Source: an uncultured Alphaproteobacteria bacterium (GTDB lineage Bacteria > Pseudomonadota > Alphaproteobacteria > HIMB59 > GCA-002718135). From it: DNA of 64,000 nt. The notes beneath the pieces were generated by a model. The model ran no database searches. It was not told the origin of the DNA and was given only the letters and a program-made list of their open reading frames with translations. The position numbers and the translations under genes are program-made. The stretch spans positions 1 to 64,000 of the forward strand of contig CACFXU010000009.1 in the NCBI GenBank assembly GCA_902570155.1. Reading direction: 5' to 3'. Position 1 is the first letter of the stretch; each line of letters starts with the position of its first letter. Positions 40,259 through 51,733 of this stretch are shown here, piece after piece.

Positions 40259-40840
40259 ATGATCAAAATTCTTACTAAAATTGATGGTATAAATAGTGTT
40301 TTAGAGAATAATAATTTGTTAGAAATAGAATTTGAAAAAAATAATATTATTAAAATTTTTAATGAATTAAAAGATAGCACTGACTTTAATTTTAATCAAT
40401 TATTAGATATTACAGCTGTTGACTATCCCTCAAGAGAATTTAGATTTGATTTGATTTATATTCTGCAAAGTTTAACAAAAAATAAAAAAATTATTCTTAA
40501 AACTTTTATTAAAGAAAATGAAAAAATAGAATCAATATCCAATATTCACAAATCTGCGGATTGGTATGAAAGAGAATGTTATGATTTATTTGGAATTGAA
40601 TTCATTAATCATCCTGATTTAAGAAGGATAATGACGGATTACAATTTTGAAGGCTATCCATTACGTAAAGATTTTCCTTTAACAGGACACACAGAAGTTC
40701 GTTATGATGACCTTGAAAAAAAAGTAATATATGAGCCTGTTAAGTTAACTCAAGAATTTAGAAATTTTGATAGTGAATCTCCTTGGGAAGGAATGGAAAA
40801 TAAACTTTTTGGTGATGAGAAATCTACTGGTGAAAATTAA
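40259..40840 (+). CDS. nuoC: NADH-quinone oxidoreductase subunit C
   Basis: WYERECYDLFGIEFINHPDLRRIMTDYNFEGYPLRKDFPLTGHTEVRYDD. Confidence 0.95.
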   Translation: MIKILTKIDGINSVLENNNLLEIEFEKNNIIKIFNELKDSTDFNFNQLLDITAVDYPSREFRFDLIYILQSLTKNKKIILKTFIKENEKIESISNIHKSADWYERECYDLFGIEFINHPDLRRIMTDYNFEGYPLRKDFPLTGHTEVRYDDLEKKVIYEPVKLTQEFRNFDSESPWEGMENKLFGDEKSTGEN

Positions 40841-42019
40841 ATGAAAGAAGTAGAGCTTAATACAACTACAATTAACTTTGGCCCTCAGCATCCAGCTGCG
40901 CATGGTGTTTTACGTCTAGTGGTTGAGCTGGAAGGTGAGGTAGTGAAAAGAGCAGAACCACACATTGGATTGTTACATAGGGGAACAGAAAAGTTAATTG
41001 AATATAAAACTTATCTTCAGGCAGTTCCTTATTTTGATAGGCTTGATTATGTTTCGCCAATGTGTCAAGAACATGCTTTTGCACTAGCAACTGAAAATCT
41101 CCTAGGTATTAATATCCCTGACAGAGCTAAATATATTCGTGTCATTTTTGCTGAAATTACTAGAATACTGAATCATTTATTAAATATACCTGCCTATGCT
41201 GCTGACATTGGTGCAGTGACACCATTTTTATGGTGTTTTGAAGAAAGGGAAAAGCTTTTAGAATTTCATGAAGCCGTATCTGGTGCAAGATTTCATGCAG
41301 CCTATTTTAGACCTGGTGGCGTTCATCAGGATATGCCAGAAGGAATGGAAGAAAAATTATTTGAACATTTTAAAACTCTTCCAAAATTTATTGATGATCT
41401 AGAAAGCTTGCTAACTAATAACAGAATATTAAGACAAAGATCAGTTGATATAGGAATAATTTCAAAGTCAGAAGCTATTGAATGGGGTTGCTCAGGTCCA
41501 GTATTAAGAAGCGCAGGTATTGCATGGGATTTAAGAAGGTCTCAGCCTTATGACGCCTATGATCAAGTTGATTTTGAAGTTCCTGTTGGAAAAAAAGGTG
41601 ATTGTTTTGATCGATATTTGGTTCGCATAGAGGAAATGAGACAAAGTATTAGTATTATTAACCAATGTTTAAATAAAATCAAACCAGGTCCAATATCAAT
41701 AGAAGATAATAAAATTACACCTCCCAAAAGAAATCAAATGAAAAAATCAATGGAAGCTTTAATTCATCATTTTAAACTTTTTACTGAAGGTTACCGTGTC
41801 CCAGCTGGTCAAGTTTATAGTGCAGTAGAAGCTCCAAAAGGTGAATTTGGCGTTTATCTTGTTTCTGATGGATCCAGTAAACCATATAGATGTAAAATAA
41901 GAGCACCAGGTTTTGCACATCTTCAAACATTGGATCATTTATCTAAAGGACACTTAATGGCTGACATAGCCGCAATACTAGGTAGCTTAGATATTGTTTT
42001 TGGAGAGATAGATAGATAA
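40841..42019 (+). CDS. nuoD: NADH-quinone oxidoreductase subunit D
   Basis: [35 protein letters not shown]. Confidence 0.97.
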   Translation: MKEVELNTTTINFGPQHPAAHGVLRLVVELEGEVVKRAEPHIGLLHRGTEKLIEYKTYLQAVPYFDRLDYVSPMCQEHAFALATENLLGINIPDRAKYIRVIFAEITRILNHLLNIPAYAADIGAVTPFLWCFEEREKLLEFHEAVSGARFHAAYFRPGGVHQDMPEGMEEKLFEHFKTLPKFIDDLESLLTNNRILRQRSVDIGIISKSEAIEWGCSGPVLRSAGIAWDLRRSQPYDAYDQVDFEVPVGKKGDCFDRYLVRIEEMRQSISIINQCLNKIKPGPISIEDNKITPPKRNQMKKSMEALIHHFKLFTEGYRVPAGQVYSAVEAPKGEFGVYLVSDGSSKPYRCKIRAPGFAHLQTLDHLSKGHLMADIAAILGSLDIVFGEIDR

Positions 42020-42618
42020 TGCATCACCCTGGTACAAATAATAAGGTTTATAAAAAAATTAATGATAATTTTGAATGGTCATCAGAAAATTTTAAAAAAA
42101 TTTCAGAAATAATAAAAAAATATCCATCAAATCGTATCCAAAGCGCAGTTATTCCTTTACTTGATTTAGCACAAAGACAAAATAATGGATGGCTAAGTAA
42201 AAACTCAATGGAAAAAGTAGCTGAAACTCTAAGTATGTCTTATATAAGAGTGTTGGAAGTTGCCACTTTTTATTCGATGTTTAATTTAGAACCTATTGGT
42301 AAAAATTTTGTCCAAATTTGTAGAACGACACCTTGTTGGTTAAGAGGGAGTGATAAACTGTCTAAAGTTGCACAAGAAGTTTGCGAAACTAATATTGGCG
42401 AGACAGGTGATAATGAAATATTTACAGTTGTTGAAGTTGAATGCTTAGGTGCATGTTGCAATGCTCCTATGGTCCAGATAAATGATGATTATTATGAAGA
42501 TTTAGATGAAGAGAGTTTTAAAAAAATACTTCAAGATTTAAAAGAAAATAAATCAATAAAAGTAGGTTCACAAATTGGTAGAAAATCATCACAACCTGAA
42601 AGAAAATTTGATGCTTAA
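42019..42618 (+). CDS. nuoE: NADH-quinone oxidoreductase subunit E
   Basis: [49 protein letters not shown]. Confidence 0.96.
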   Translation: MHHPGTNNKVYKKINDNFEWSSENFKKISEIIKKYPSNRIQSAVIPLLDLAQRQNNGWLSKNSMEKVAETLSMSYIRVLEVATFYSMFNLEPIGKNFVQICRTTPCWLRGSDKLSKVAQEVCETNIGETGDNEIFTVVEVECLGACCNAPMVQINDDYYEDLDEESFKKILQDLKENKSIKVGSQIGRKSSQPERKFDA

Positions 42619-43885
42619 GGAAAAAGATAAAATTTTTAAAAATTTATACGGTTTTGAAGACTGGAAATTAGAAGGTGCCAAAAAAAGAGGTGTTTGGTCA
42701 AATACTAAAGAACTTATTAAAATGGGTAGCGAAAAAATTGTTGAGGAAATTAAAAATAGTCAATTAAGAGGAAGGGGAGGAGCAGGTTTCCCTGCGGGAC
42801 TTAAGTGGTCATTTATGCCAAAAGACTCTGGAAAAGATCATTACCTAGTTGTTAATGCAGATGAGTCAGAGCCAGGCACATGTAAAGATCGAGAGATTAT
42901 GAGAAACGACCCACATCTTCTTTTAGAAGGTTGTTTAGTTGCTGGTTTTGCTATGCATGCACATACTTGTTATATTTATATAAGGGGTGAATATTATTCT
43001 GAATCTTCTAATTTACAAAAAGCAATAGATGAAGCCTACGCAAATAATTTAATCGGTAAAAATGCATGTGGTACAGGGTGGAATTTTGATATTTATCTTC
43101 ACAGAGGAGCAGGAGCATATATTTGTGGTGAAGAAACTGCTTTACTTGAAAGTTTAGAGGGTAAAAAAGGCCAACCTCGATTAAAACCTCCATTTCCCGC
43201 TGGTGCAGGTTTATATGGATGTCCAACAACAGTTACAAATGTTGAAACAGTTGCCGTTTCACCAACTATTTTAAGACGTGGTTCAAAATGGTTCGCTGGT
43301 TTAGGAAGTGCCAACAATACAGGTACAAAAATTTTTAGTATTTCAGGACACGTAAATAACCCATGCAATGTAGAAGAAGAAATGGGGATACCATTAAAAG
43401 AACTGATTGAAAAACATGCAGGTGGTGTAATTGGTGGTTGGGAAAATTTATTAGCTGTAATTCCTGGAGGTGCAAGTGTGCCTTTATTACCTAAGTCTAT
43501 TTGCGATACAGTTAAAATGGATTTTGATAGCCTAAAAGAAGTTCAAAGTGGGTTAGGAACTGCTGCTGTTATTGTAATGAATAAATCAACAGATATTGTT
43601 GAAGCAATAGCTAGATTATCACATTTTTATAAACATGAAAGCTGCGGTCAATGTACACCTTGCAGAGAAGGTACTGGATGGATGTACAGAATGATGGAAA
43701 AAATGGTTCATGGAAATGTTGAACATCAAGATATTGATAAAATTTTAGATGTGACTAAGCAAATTGAAGGTCATACTATTTGTGCTTTAGGTGATGCTGC
43801 TGCTTGGCCTATTCAGGGTTTGTTTAGACACTTTAGACCTGAAATTGAAAAAAGAATTCAAGAAAGAAATAGAAGAGTAGCCTAG
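42611..43885 (+). CDS. nuoF: NADH-quinone oxidoreductase subunit F
   Basis: [38 protein letters not shown] track starts at 42575. Confidence 0.96.
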   Translation: MLKEKDKIFKNLYGFEDWKLEGAKKRGVWSNTKELIKMGSEKIVEEIKNSQLRGRGGAGFPAGLKWSFMPKDSGKDHYLVVNADESEPGTCKDREIMRNDPHLLLEGCLVAGFAMHAHTCYIYIRGEYYSESSNLQKAIDEAYANNLIGKNACGTGWNFDIYLHRGAGAYICGEETALLESLEGKKGQPRLKPPFPAGAGLYGCPTTVTNVETVAVSPTILRRGSKWFAGLGSANNTGTKIFSISGHVNNPCNVEEEMGIPLKELIEKHAGGVIGGWENLLAVIPGGASVPLLPKSICDTVKMDFDSLKEVQSGLGTAAVIVMNKSTDIVEAIARLSHFYKHESCGQCTPCREGTGWMYRMMEKMVHGNVEHQDIDKILDVTKQIEGHTICALGDAAAWPIQGLFRHFRPEIEKRIQERNRRVA

Positions 43886-45924
43886 TGCCAAAGATAACAA
43901 TTGATAATAAAGAATACGAATTTGAAAACGGCATGACCGTAATGCAAGCTTGTGAACAAGCAGGAACTGAAATTCCAAGATTCTGTTATCATGAAAAACT
44001 CTCAATAGCAGGAAACTGTAGAATGTGTTTAGTAGAAATGGAAAAAGCTCCAAAACCTATTGCATCATGTGCCATGCCAGCTGCAGATGGAATGATTATA
44101 AAAACAAAAACAGAAACAGTTAAAAAAGCTCGAAAAGGTGTAATGGAGTTTCTTCTCATTAATCATCCATTGGATTGCCCTATTTGTGATCAGGGAGGAG
44201 AATGTGATCTTCAAGATCAAGCGATGTATTATGGTTTTGATAAAACTAGATATGAAGAAAACAAAAGAGCAGTACAAAATAAAAATATGGGACCACTTGT
44301 AAAAACAATTATGACAAGATGTATACATTGTACAAGATGCGTAAGGTTTTCTACAGAAGTTGCGGGTGTTGATGATATAGGATTACTTGGCAGAGGTGAA
44401 AATGCTGAGATCACGACGTACTTAGAAAAAACTATTGAGTCAGAATTATCTGGAAATGTAATTGATTTATGCCCTGTAGGTGCTTTAACAAGTAAACCAT
44501 ATGCATTTAAATCTAGACCATGGGAGCTAACGAAGACAGAAACATTTGATGTGTTCGATGGTATAGGTTCAAGTATAAGGATTGATACAAGAGGAAAAAA
44601 AGTTTTAAGAGCTCTTCCTAGAATAAATGAAGAAACCAATGAAGAATGGATAAGTGATAAATCTAGATTTGCAGTTGATGGACTCTCTAGTCAAAGGTTG
44701 GATAATGTATATTCTAAATCAAATAAAAAACTCCAAAAATCTTCATGGGATAATGCATTTGAATTAATAAAAAAAGAAATTACAAAAAGAGGTAAAGAAA
44801 ATACTGTATTCCTATCTGGTAAGTTTACCGATATTGAAACTTTATATTCTGCACAAAAATTTAGTAATTCACTAAAATCAAAAAACTATGATTGCAGATT
44901 TGACAATACACAAATTATCGATAATTCATCTTCAAGTTATAAATTTAATTCAACAATTCAAGAAATTGAAAAGGCTGATGCTATTCTTTTAATCGGATCC
45001 AACCCTAGATGGGAAGCGGCGGTACTAAACGCTAGAATTAGAAAGGCGTATATTGAAAATAACTGCAAAATTGGTCTTATAGGTCCTAAATTAGATCTTA
45101 CTTACGATTATCATCATTTATCTGATTCTTTAGATTACCTTAATAAATTATCTAATAATAAATCTGAATTCAATAAAGTTTTAAAATCTGCAAAAAACCC
45201 ACTTATAATAATAGGTACTTCAGCAATAAATAATAATCATGGAAAAAAAATATTAGAAACTGCAGGATTAATTGCGAAAAAAATTCAAAAAAATAAAAAT
45301 ACAAATCCATTAAACATTCTTAACCAAGATATTTCTAGAGTAGGAGCATTAGATTTGAAATTTTATAATAAAAAATTTGATAATGATTACAATAAACAAT
45401 TAAAAAAACATATTGATAAAACAAAGCCTGTAGTTTTCTTAATGGGCTTAGATGAGATAAATTTTTCAACATTTGAAAATGCTTTTGTTGTTTATCTTGG
45501 TCATCATGGAGATGTTTCAGCATCTATAGCTGATATAATTTTACCAACCCCTGCATATACTGAGAAAAGTTCTACTTATATGAATATAGAAGGTAGAGTT
45601 ATTCAAACAACTAAGTGTCATAATCCAATAGGTGAAGCAAAAGAGGAGTGGAAAATTTTTAGAGTTTTAAGTGACTTATTTGAAAAAAATTTAAATTTTA
45701 ATAATCTTGGGGAGCTTCGAAATGAGCTTACAAGTACCTATGGTCAATTTGCTCTCTTAAATGAAGTTAGTTCAATTGGCGAAATAACTTTTGCTAAAAA
45801 TAATAAAATTGAGAATATTAAAATTAAATATAACATTGATAATTTTTATATGAATGATTCTATTTCTAGATCTTCAGAAACAATGGCAAAATGTACTAAA
45901 GATATTTTAAATAAGGCAGCATAA
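43885..45924 (+). CDS. nuoG: NADH-quinone oxidoreductase subunit G
   Basis: IPRFCYHEKLSIAGNCRMCLVEMEKAPKPIASCAMP; GTG start overlapping nuoF stop. Confidence 0.95.
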   Translation: MPKITIDNKEYEFENGMTVMQACEQAGTEIPRFCYHEKLSIAGNCRMCLVEMEKAPKPIASCAMPAADGMIIKTKTETVKKARKGVMEFLLINHPLDCPICDQGGECDLQDQAMYYGFDKTRYEENKRAVQNKNMGPLVKTIMTRCIHCTRCVRFSTEVAGVDDIGLLGRGENAEITTYLEKTIESELSGNVIDLCPVGALTSKPYAFKSRPWELTKTETFDVFDGIGSSIRIDTRGKKVLRALPRINEETNEEWISDKSRFAVDGLSSQRLDNVYSKSNKKLQKSSWDNAFELIKKEITKRGKENTVFLSGKFTDIETLYSAQKFSNSLKSKNYDCRFDNTQIIDNSSSSYKFNSTIQEIEKADAILLIGSNPRWEAAVLNARIRKAYIENNCKIGLIGPKLDLTYDYHHLSDSLDYLNKLSNNKSEFNKVLKSAKNPLIIIGTSAINNNHGKKILETAGLIAKKIQKNKNTNPLNILNQDISRVGALDLKFYNKKFDNDYNKQLKKHIDKTKPVVFLMGLDEINFSTFENAFVVYLGHHGDVSASIADIILPTPAYTEKSSTYMNIEGRVIQTTKCHNPIGEAKEEWKIFRVLSDLFEKNLNFNNLGELRNELTSTYGQFALLNEVSSIGEITFAKNNKIENIKIKYNIDNFYMNDSISRSSETMAKCTKDILNKAA

Positions 45925-45931
45925 TAATTAG

Positions 45932-46933
45932 ATGACTTATGATATATTAATTACAGGGTTAATAATCATTGCCCAAATACTTGCTGTTGTTGTGCCAGTT
46001 TTAATATCTGTAGCTTTTTTAGTTTATGCTGAAAGAAAAGTTTTAGCATTAATTCAATTAAGAAGAGGTCCAAATATAGTAGGGCCTTTTGGTATATTAC
46101 AAAGCTTTGCTGATGCATTAAAACTTATTACTAAAGAAAATATTATACCAAGTGGATCAAATAAAATTGTTTTTATTTTAGCACCCATAATAACAATGGT
46201 ACTTAGCTTAGCAGGTTGGGCAGTAATACCTTTTGCTCCAGGATGGGTAGTCTCTGATATTAACGTAGGTATCATGTATCTGTTTGCAGTATCATCTCTT
46301 GGAGTATACGGAATAATAATGGCTGGATGGGCTAGTAACTCTCAATATCCTTTTCTAGGAGCATTAAGATCAGCTGCTCAAATGGTTTCATATGAAGTAT
46401 CTATTGGATTTGTAATAATTACAGTATTATTATGTGTGGGTTCTTTAAATTTATCAAAGATAGTTTTAGCTCAGCAGACTGTATGGTTTGCAATTCCATT
46501 ATTACCTATGTTCATTATTTTTTTTATCTCTGCGTTAGCTGAAACAAATAGATTACCTTTTGATCTTCCTGAAGATGAATCAACACTTGTTGCAGGATTT
46601 TTTACTGAATATTCATCCGCTTCATTTGTATTATTTTTTTTAGGAGAATACGCGAGTATGATTTTAATGTCTTCTATGACTGTCATTCTTTTTTTAGGCG
46701 GATGGCTTCCTCCATTTGATGTATACCCATTAAATGTTGTTCCTGGAGTAATCTGGTTTACTGTGAAAGTAATATTTATATTATTTTTATTTATTTGGGT
46801 TAGAGGAACTTTCCCAAGATATAGATATGATCAGTTAATGAGACTTGGATGGAAAGTTTTTCTACCGTTTTCTTTGTTTTGGGTTGTGGCAACTTCTGGT
46901 TTTTTAGTATATTTTGACATGCTGCCAAGTTAA
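45932..46933 (+). CDS. nuoH: NADH-quinone oxidoreductase subunit H
   Basis: [57 protein letters not shown]. Confidence 0.97.
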   Translation: MTYDILITGLIIIAQILAVVVPVLISVAFLVYAERKVLALIQLRRGPNIVGPFGILQSFADALKLITKENIIPSGSNKIVFILAPIITMVLSLAGWAVIPFAPGWVVSDINVGIMYLFAVSSLGVYGIIMAGWASNSQYPFLGALRSAAQMVSYEVSIGFVIITVLLCVGSLNLSKIVLAQQTVWFAIPLLPMFIIFFISALAETNRLPFDLPEDESTLVAGFFTEYSSASFVLFFLGEYASMILMSSMTVILFLGGWLPPFDVYPLNVVPGVIWFTVKVIFILFLFIWVRGTFPRYRYDQLMRLGWKVFLPFSLFWVVATSGFLVYFDMLPS

Positions 46934-46934
46934 T

Positions 46935-47414
46935 ATGAATAAATTAATTAAATCTTTTACTTTATTTGAATTATTTCAAGGACTATTTTTAACTTTTAAA
47001 TACATATTTAAATCTAAAGTTACAATAAATTATCCTCACGAAAAAGGTCCATTAAGCCCACGTTTTAGAGGAGAGCATGCATTGAGAAGATATCCAAGTG
47101 GGGAAGAGAGATGTATCGCATGTAAACTTTGTGAAGCAGTATGTCCTGCTCAGGCAATTACAATTGAAGCAGAGCCAAGAGAGGATGGAAGCAGAAGAAC
47201 AACAAGATATGATATAGATATGACTAAATGTATTTACTGTGGTTTATGTCAAGAATCTTGCCCAGTTGATGCAATAGTAGAAGGACCAAATTTTGAATTT
47301 GCCACTGAAACAAGAGAAGAATTAATTTATAATAAAGATAAACTTTTGGAAAATGGAGATAGATGGGAGCAAGAAATTGCTCAAAATATTCATCTCGATA
47401 GAAAATATAGATAA
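46935..47414 (+). CDS. nuoI: NADH-quinone oxidoreductase subunit I
   Basis: Two 4Fe-4S motifs [16 protein letters not shown] and [19 protein letters not shown] track starts 46914. Confidence 0.97.
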   Translation: MNKLIKSFTLFELFQGLFLTFKYIFKSKVTINYPHEKGPLSPRFRGEHALRRYPSGEERCIACKLCEAVCPAQAITIEAEPREDGSRRTTRYDIDMTKCIYCGLCQESCPVDAIVEGPNFEFATETREELIYNKDKLLENGDRWEQEIAQNIHLDRKYR

Positions 47415-47416
47415 GA

Positions 47417-48028
47417 ATGGTTCTTTATTCATTAACATTTTATCTTTTTTCATCTGTTGCAATTCTTTCTGCTCTAATGGTTATAAGTGCAAAAAATCCA
47501 GTTCATTCAGTTTTGTTCTTAATTTTAAGCTTTGTTAACGCATCAGGACTCTTTGTTTTATTAGGTGCTGAATTTTTGGCAATGATCCTTGTCGTCGTAT
47601 ATGTTGGAGCTGTTGCTGTCCTTTTTCTATTTGTTGTAATGATGCTTGATATAAATTTTATAAAGTTGAGAGAAGGTTTTTTGCAATATTTACCTTTTGG
47701 AGCATTATTAGGGATAGTTCTAGTAATTGAACTTGGAATACTTTTTTTAACAGATAGATCGTCTAATATTTATAACAATCAAACATCACTACAACCTATA
47801 GTTAATGAAGTGGAAAATACAAAAATGATTGGGCAAATACTCTACACTGAATATTTTTATTTATTTCAAATATGTGGGATAATTTTATTAGTCGCAATGA
47901 TTGGTTCTATTACACTTACGTTAAGAGATAAAGGTGGTGTTAAAAGGCAAAATATAGATTCTCAAAATACAGTTGATGCATCAACAGCTATAGAAAAGAA
48001 AAAAGTAAAAATAGGCGAAGGAATTTAA
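47417..48028 (+). CDS. nuoJ: NADH-quinone oxidoreductase subunit J
   Basis: NPVHSVLFLILSFVNASGLFVLLGAEFLAMILVVVYVGAVAVLFLFVVMML. Confidence 0.95.
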   Translation: MVLYSLTFYLFSSVAILSALMVISAKNPVHSVLFLILSFVNASGLFVLLGAEFLAMILVVVYVGAVAVLFLFVVMMLDINFIKLREGFLQYLPFGALLGIVLVIELGILFLTDRSSNIYNNQTSLQPIVNEVENTKMIGQILYTEYFYLFQICGIILLVAMIGSITLTLRDKGGVKRQNIDSQNTVDASTAIEKKKVKIGEGI

Positions 48029-48031
48029 TTA

Positions 48032-48337
48032 ATGATTACTCTTGAACACTATCTTTTTCTAGGCGCAATTATATTTACCTTAGGTGTTTTAGGAATATTT
48101 TTAAATAAGAAAAATTTAATTATAATTTTAATGTCTATAGAACTCATCTTGTTGTCGGTAAATATAAATTTTATTACTTTCTCAGCGTATATTAATGATA
48201 TTTCAGGGCAAATCTTCGCAATGCTTACACTTACTGTTGCAGCCGCTGAAGCAGCAATTGGACTCGCCATACTTGTAGTATTTTTTAGAAATTTAGGATC
48301 AATAGAAGTAAATAAAATTAATAAGCTTAAGGGATAG
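48032..48337 (+). CDS. nuoK: NADH-quinone oxidoreductase subunit K
   Basis: 101 aa, [38 protein letters not shown]. Confidence 0.96.
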   Translation: MITLEHYLFLGAIIFTLGVLGIFLNKKNLIIILMSIELILLSVNINFITFSAYINDISGQIFAMLTLTVAAAEAAIGLAILVVFFRNLGSIEVNKINKLKG

Positions 48338-48340
48338 TAG

Positions 48341-50248
48341 ATGGCAACCTCAATTATATTTTTACCTCTACTTGGTTTTCTTTTTTGTTTTTTACTCGGT
48401 AAACATTTTAACTATAAGGTTTATCAAATATCAACAACTTCAATCCTTTTTCTTTGCACTTTATTTTCTTGGATAATATTCATTCAGTTTATTAATAATA
48501 AGGAAACTGAAATAATTTTTATTCTTAACTGGATCACTTCTGGAAACTTTATTGTTGATTGGTCAATTAGATTAGACACTTTAACTGCTGTGATGTTCAT
48601 TGTGGTTACAACTGTTTCTGCTTGTGTTCATTTATATTCAATAGGCTATATGGAAGAAGATCCATCAAAAGTAAGATTTATGGGTTATCTAAGCTTATTT
48701 ACTTTTTTTATGCTTGTTCTTGTATCAAGTAATAACTTAGTGCAAATGTTCTTTGGTTGGGAAGGTGTTGGGCTAGCTTCATATTTATTAATTGGTTTTT
48801 GGCATCATAAAGATTCAGCAAATAAAGCTGCTATAAAAGCATTTGTAGTAAACAGAGTTGGAGATTTTGGATACGCAATTGGAATTGCTGGAATTTTTTA
48901 TATTTTTGGCACGATAAGTTTCGACAGTATATTTTCACAAGTGGATCAATTTAGTGAGCATCAAATTCAATTCCTTTCTTTCAGTTTTCCAACTTTAGAT
49001 TTTTTATGTTTTCTTTTATTCATAGGTGCAATGGGTAAATCTGCCCAATTAGGTTTACACACCTGGTTGCCAGATGCTATGGAAGGACCTACTCCTGTAT
49101 CTGCACTAATACATGCTGCAACAATGGTAACAGCTGGTGTATTTTTAGTTGCAAGAATGAGTCCTCTTTATGAATTTGCTTCATTTACTAATTTATTCAT
49201 TACTTTTATTGGTGCGGCCACAGCTATTTTTGCGGCCTCTATAGCCTTAACGCAAAATGATATTAAACGAGTCATTGCATATTCAACATGCAGTCAATTA
49301 GGATATATGTTTTTTGCAGCAGGTGTCGGCGCTTATAATGCATCAATATTTCACTTAACAACTCATGCCTTTTTTAAAGCTCTTTTATTTCTCTCTGCAG
49401 GTTCTGTAATTCACGCAATGCATCATGAACAGGATATGAGAAAAATGGGGGGACTTTTCAAAAAAATACCTTTTACTGCTACTATGATGTGGATTGGATC
49501 TCTTGCAATTATTGGTTTCCCATATCTATCTGGTTACTATTCAAAAGAAAGTATTTTAGAAAATGCTTTCTATGCTTCAAATGGAATAGCATACTTTGCA
49601 TATTTAGTAGGTATTTTAACTGCTTTACTTACTGCTTTTTATTCATGGAGATTATTATTCCTAACATTTCATGGTGAAAATAGATCAAATAATAAAACAT
49701 ATGATCACGCCCATGAATCACCTTTAGTGATGACAGTTCCATTATTTATTCTTGCAATTGGTTCTATTTTTTCTGGAATATTCTTTGCTGATTATTTTAT
49801 TGGATATTACAAAAAAGAATTTTGGGATAATGCAATATTATTAACAGAAAGTTCTCATAAATATCTTCCTCTTGCACAATCATTAATATCAAAATCGGCT
49901 GTTGCAATTGGAATTCTTGTCTGTGTGTTGATATATTCAAAAAATTTAAACAAAGCAAAAAATCTTTCCTATAACTTAGATCCTTTATATTCTCTCTCTA
50001 AGAATAAATGGTATGTGGATGAGCTATATCATAAAGTATTTGTTTTAACTTTTTTCAAATTGGCAAACTTTTTCTGGAAAAAAGGAGATGAAAAAACTAT
50101 TGATGGTTTAGGGCCAAATGGGGTCTCCTGGATTATTTCAAAATCTTCATCTTATGTAAGTTTATTTCAATCAGGGTATTTGTTTCATTATGCTTTTGCT
50201 ATGCTTGGAGGTTTAGTAATAATTTTAACATGGTTTTTATATTACTAA
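48341..50248 (+). CDS. nuoL: NADH-quinone oxidoreductase subunit L
   Basis: GWEGVGLASYLLIGFWHHKDSANKAAIKAFVVNRVGDFG, TWLPDAMEGPTPVSALIHAATMVTAGVF. Confidence 0.97.
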   Translation: MATSIIFLPLLGFLFCFLLGKHFNYKVYQISTTSILFLCTLFSWIIFIQFINNKETEIIFILNWITSGNFIVDWSIRLDTLTAVMFIVVTTVSACVHLYSIGYMEEDPSKVRFMGYLSLFTFFMLVLVSSNNLVQMFFGWEGVGLASYLLIGFWHHKDSANKAAIKAFVVNRVGDFGYAIGIAGIFYIFGTISFDSIFSQVDQFSEHQIQFLSFSFPTLDFLCFLLFIGAMGKSAQLGLHTWLPDAMEGPTPVSALIHAATMVTAGVFLVARMSPLYEFASFTNLFITFIGAATAIFAASIALTQNDIKRVIAYSTCSQLGYMFFAAGVGAYNASIFHLTTHAFFKALLFLSAGSVIHAMHHEQDMRKMGGLFKKIPFTATMMWIGSLAIIGFPYLSGYYSKESILENAFYASNGIAYFAYLVGILTALLTAFYSWRLLFLTFHGENRSNNKTYDHAHESPLVMTVPLFILAIGSIFSGIFFADYFIGYYKKEFWDNAILLTESSHKYLPLAQSLISKSAVAIGILVCVLIYSKNLNKAKNLSYNLDPLYSLSKNKWYVDELYHKVFVLTFFKLANFFWKKGDEKTIDGLGPNGVSWIISKSSSYVSLFQSGYLFHYAFAMLGGLVIILTWFLYY

Positions 50249-51733
50249 ATGATTGACTGGCCATTAGTATCAGTAATAATTTTTCTACCTTTAATTGGTG
50301 CTTTAATTATTCTTTTTATTAAAGAAGATGAATTAACATCAATAAATATTAAATGGGCTGCTTTACTAGCAACGTTAGGAACATTTATTTTAAGTTTAAT
50401 ACTCTGGTTACAATTTGATTATTCCAATCCGTCTTATCAATATGAAGAAAAATTTAGATGGTTTGATGATTTTAATTTCTTCTACCATGTTGGAGTTGAC
50501 GGTATCTCACTTTTTATGATTTTACTAAGTACATTTTTGACCCCACTTTGTATTTTAGCTAGTTGGAATAATATTAAAAAAAGAGTCAAGGAATACATGC
50601 TTTCTTTTTTATTTTTAGAGACTGTAATGATTGGAATGTTTGCTTCTATAGACATACTTTTATTTTATATTTTTTTTGAAGCAGTATTAATACCAATGTA
50701 TCTAATCATAGGTATATGGGGAGGTAACAGAAGAATCTATGCTTCGTTTAAATTCTTTCTCTACACTCTTTTGGGGTCAGTACTTATGTTGATTGCTATT
50801 ATTGTGATGTATAGAAATACAAGCTCAATGAGTATTGAGTTCTTACAAGGTAATTATTTTTCCTATAATACTCAGTTGTTTCTATGGCTTGCTTTTTTTG
50901 CTTCCTTTGCAGTTAAAATTCCTATGTGGCCGTTTCATACATGGTTACCTGATGCCCATGTTGAAGCTCCAACGGCTGGATCTGTTATTTTAGCCGGAGT
51001 ACTTTTAAAAATGGGTGGATATGGTTTTATCCGTTTCTCTTTAGGTATGCTTCCAGAAGCAACAGAGTTTTTTATTCCTTTAATTATGACATTAAGTATA
51101 GTTGCCATAGTATACACTTCCTTAGTAGCGTTAGCACAAACTGATATTAAAAAACTAATTGCATACTCATCAGTTGCTCATATGGGAATTGTAACAATTG
51201 GAATTTTCTTAGTGAATCAACAAGGTTTAGAAGGAGCAATGATGCAAATGATTAGTCATGGACTAGTTTCAGCAGCTTTATTTTTATGTGTTGGTGTTAT
51301 TTATGATCGAATGCATACTAGAGAAATTGAATTTTACGGAGGATTAGTTCAAAGAATGCCACTTTACGCAACAGTATTCATGATTTTTATGCTGGGATCA
51401 GTTGGATTACCTGGGACTAGTGGTTTTGTTGGAGAATTTTTAGTTATTGTTGGAGCATTTAAGTTTTCAAGTTACGTTGTTATTGGCGCGGCTTTTGGAA
51501 TAATATTATCCGCTGTTTACATGCTATACCTTTATAAAAGAATTATTTTTGGCACCATAACTAATAATAAACTTGCAGATATTTTAGATATAAACACAAG
51601 AGAGAAAATCATATTAATTCCTTTAGCAATTTCAGTAATATTACTAGGTTTATTTCCAAATCTATTTTTAGATCCTATGAGATTATCACTTGAACTAATT
51701 ATAACAAACTATGAAATAGCCAATGCTAAATAA
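50249..51733 (+). CDS. nuoM: NADH-quinone oxidoreductase subunit M
   Basis: FFEAVLIPMYLIIGIWGG, MWPFHTWLPDAHVEAPTAGSVILAGVLLKMGGYGFIRF. Confidence 0.97.
   Translation: MIDWPLVSVIIFLPLIGALIILFIKEDELTSINIKWAALLATLGTFILSLILWLQFDYSNPSYQYEEKFRWFDDFNFFYHVGVDGISLFMILLSTFLTPLCILASWNNIKKRVKEYMLSFLFLETVMIGMFASIDILLFYIFFEAVLIPMYLIIGIWGGNRRIYASFKFFLYTLLGSVLMLIAIIVMYRNTSSMSIEFLQGNYFSYNTQLFLWLAFFASFAVKIPMWPFHTWLPDAHVEAPTAGSVILAGVLLKMGGYGFIRFSLGMLPEATEFFIPLIMTLSIVAIVYTSLVALAQTDIKKLIAYSSVAHMGIVTIGIFLVNQQGLEGAMMQMISHGLVSAALFLCVGVIYDRMHTREIEFYGGLVQRMPLYATVFMIFMLGSVGLPGTSGFVGEFLVIVGAFKFSSYVVIGAAFGIILSAVYMLYLYKRIIFGTITNNKLADILDINTREKIILIPLAISVILLGLFPNLFLDPMRLSLELIITNYEIANAK

Noticed and set aside
43008-44639. 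Several minus-strand ORFs opposite nuoF/nuoG (43008, 43099, 43787, 44065, 44229)
   Set aside because: Antisense shadow ORFs of strongly conserved coding sequence
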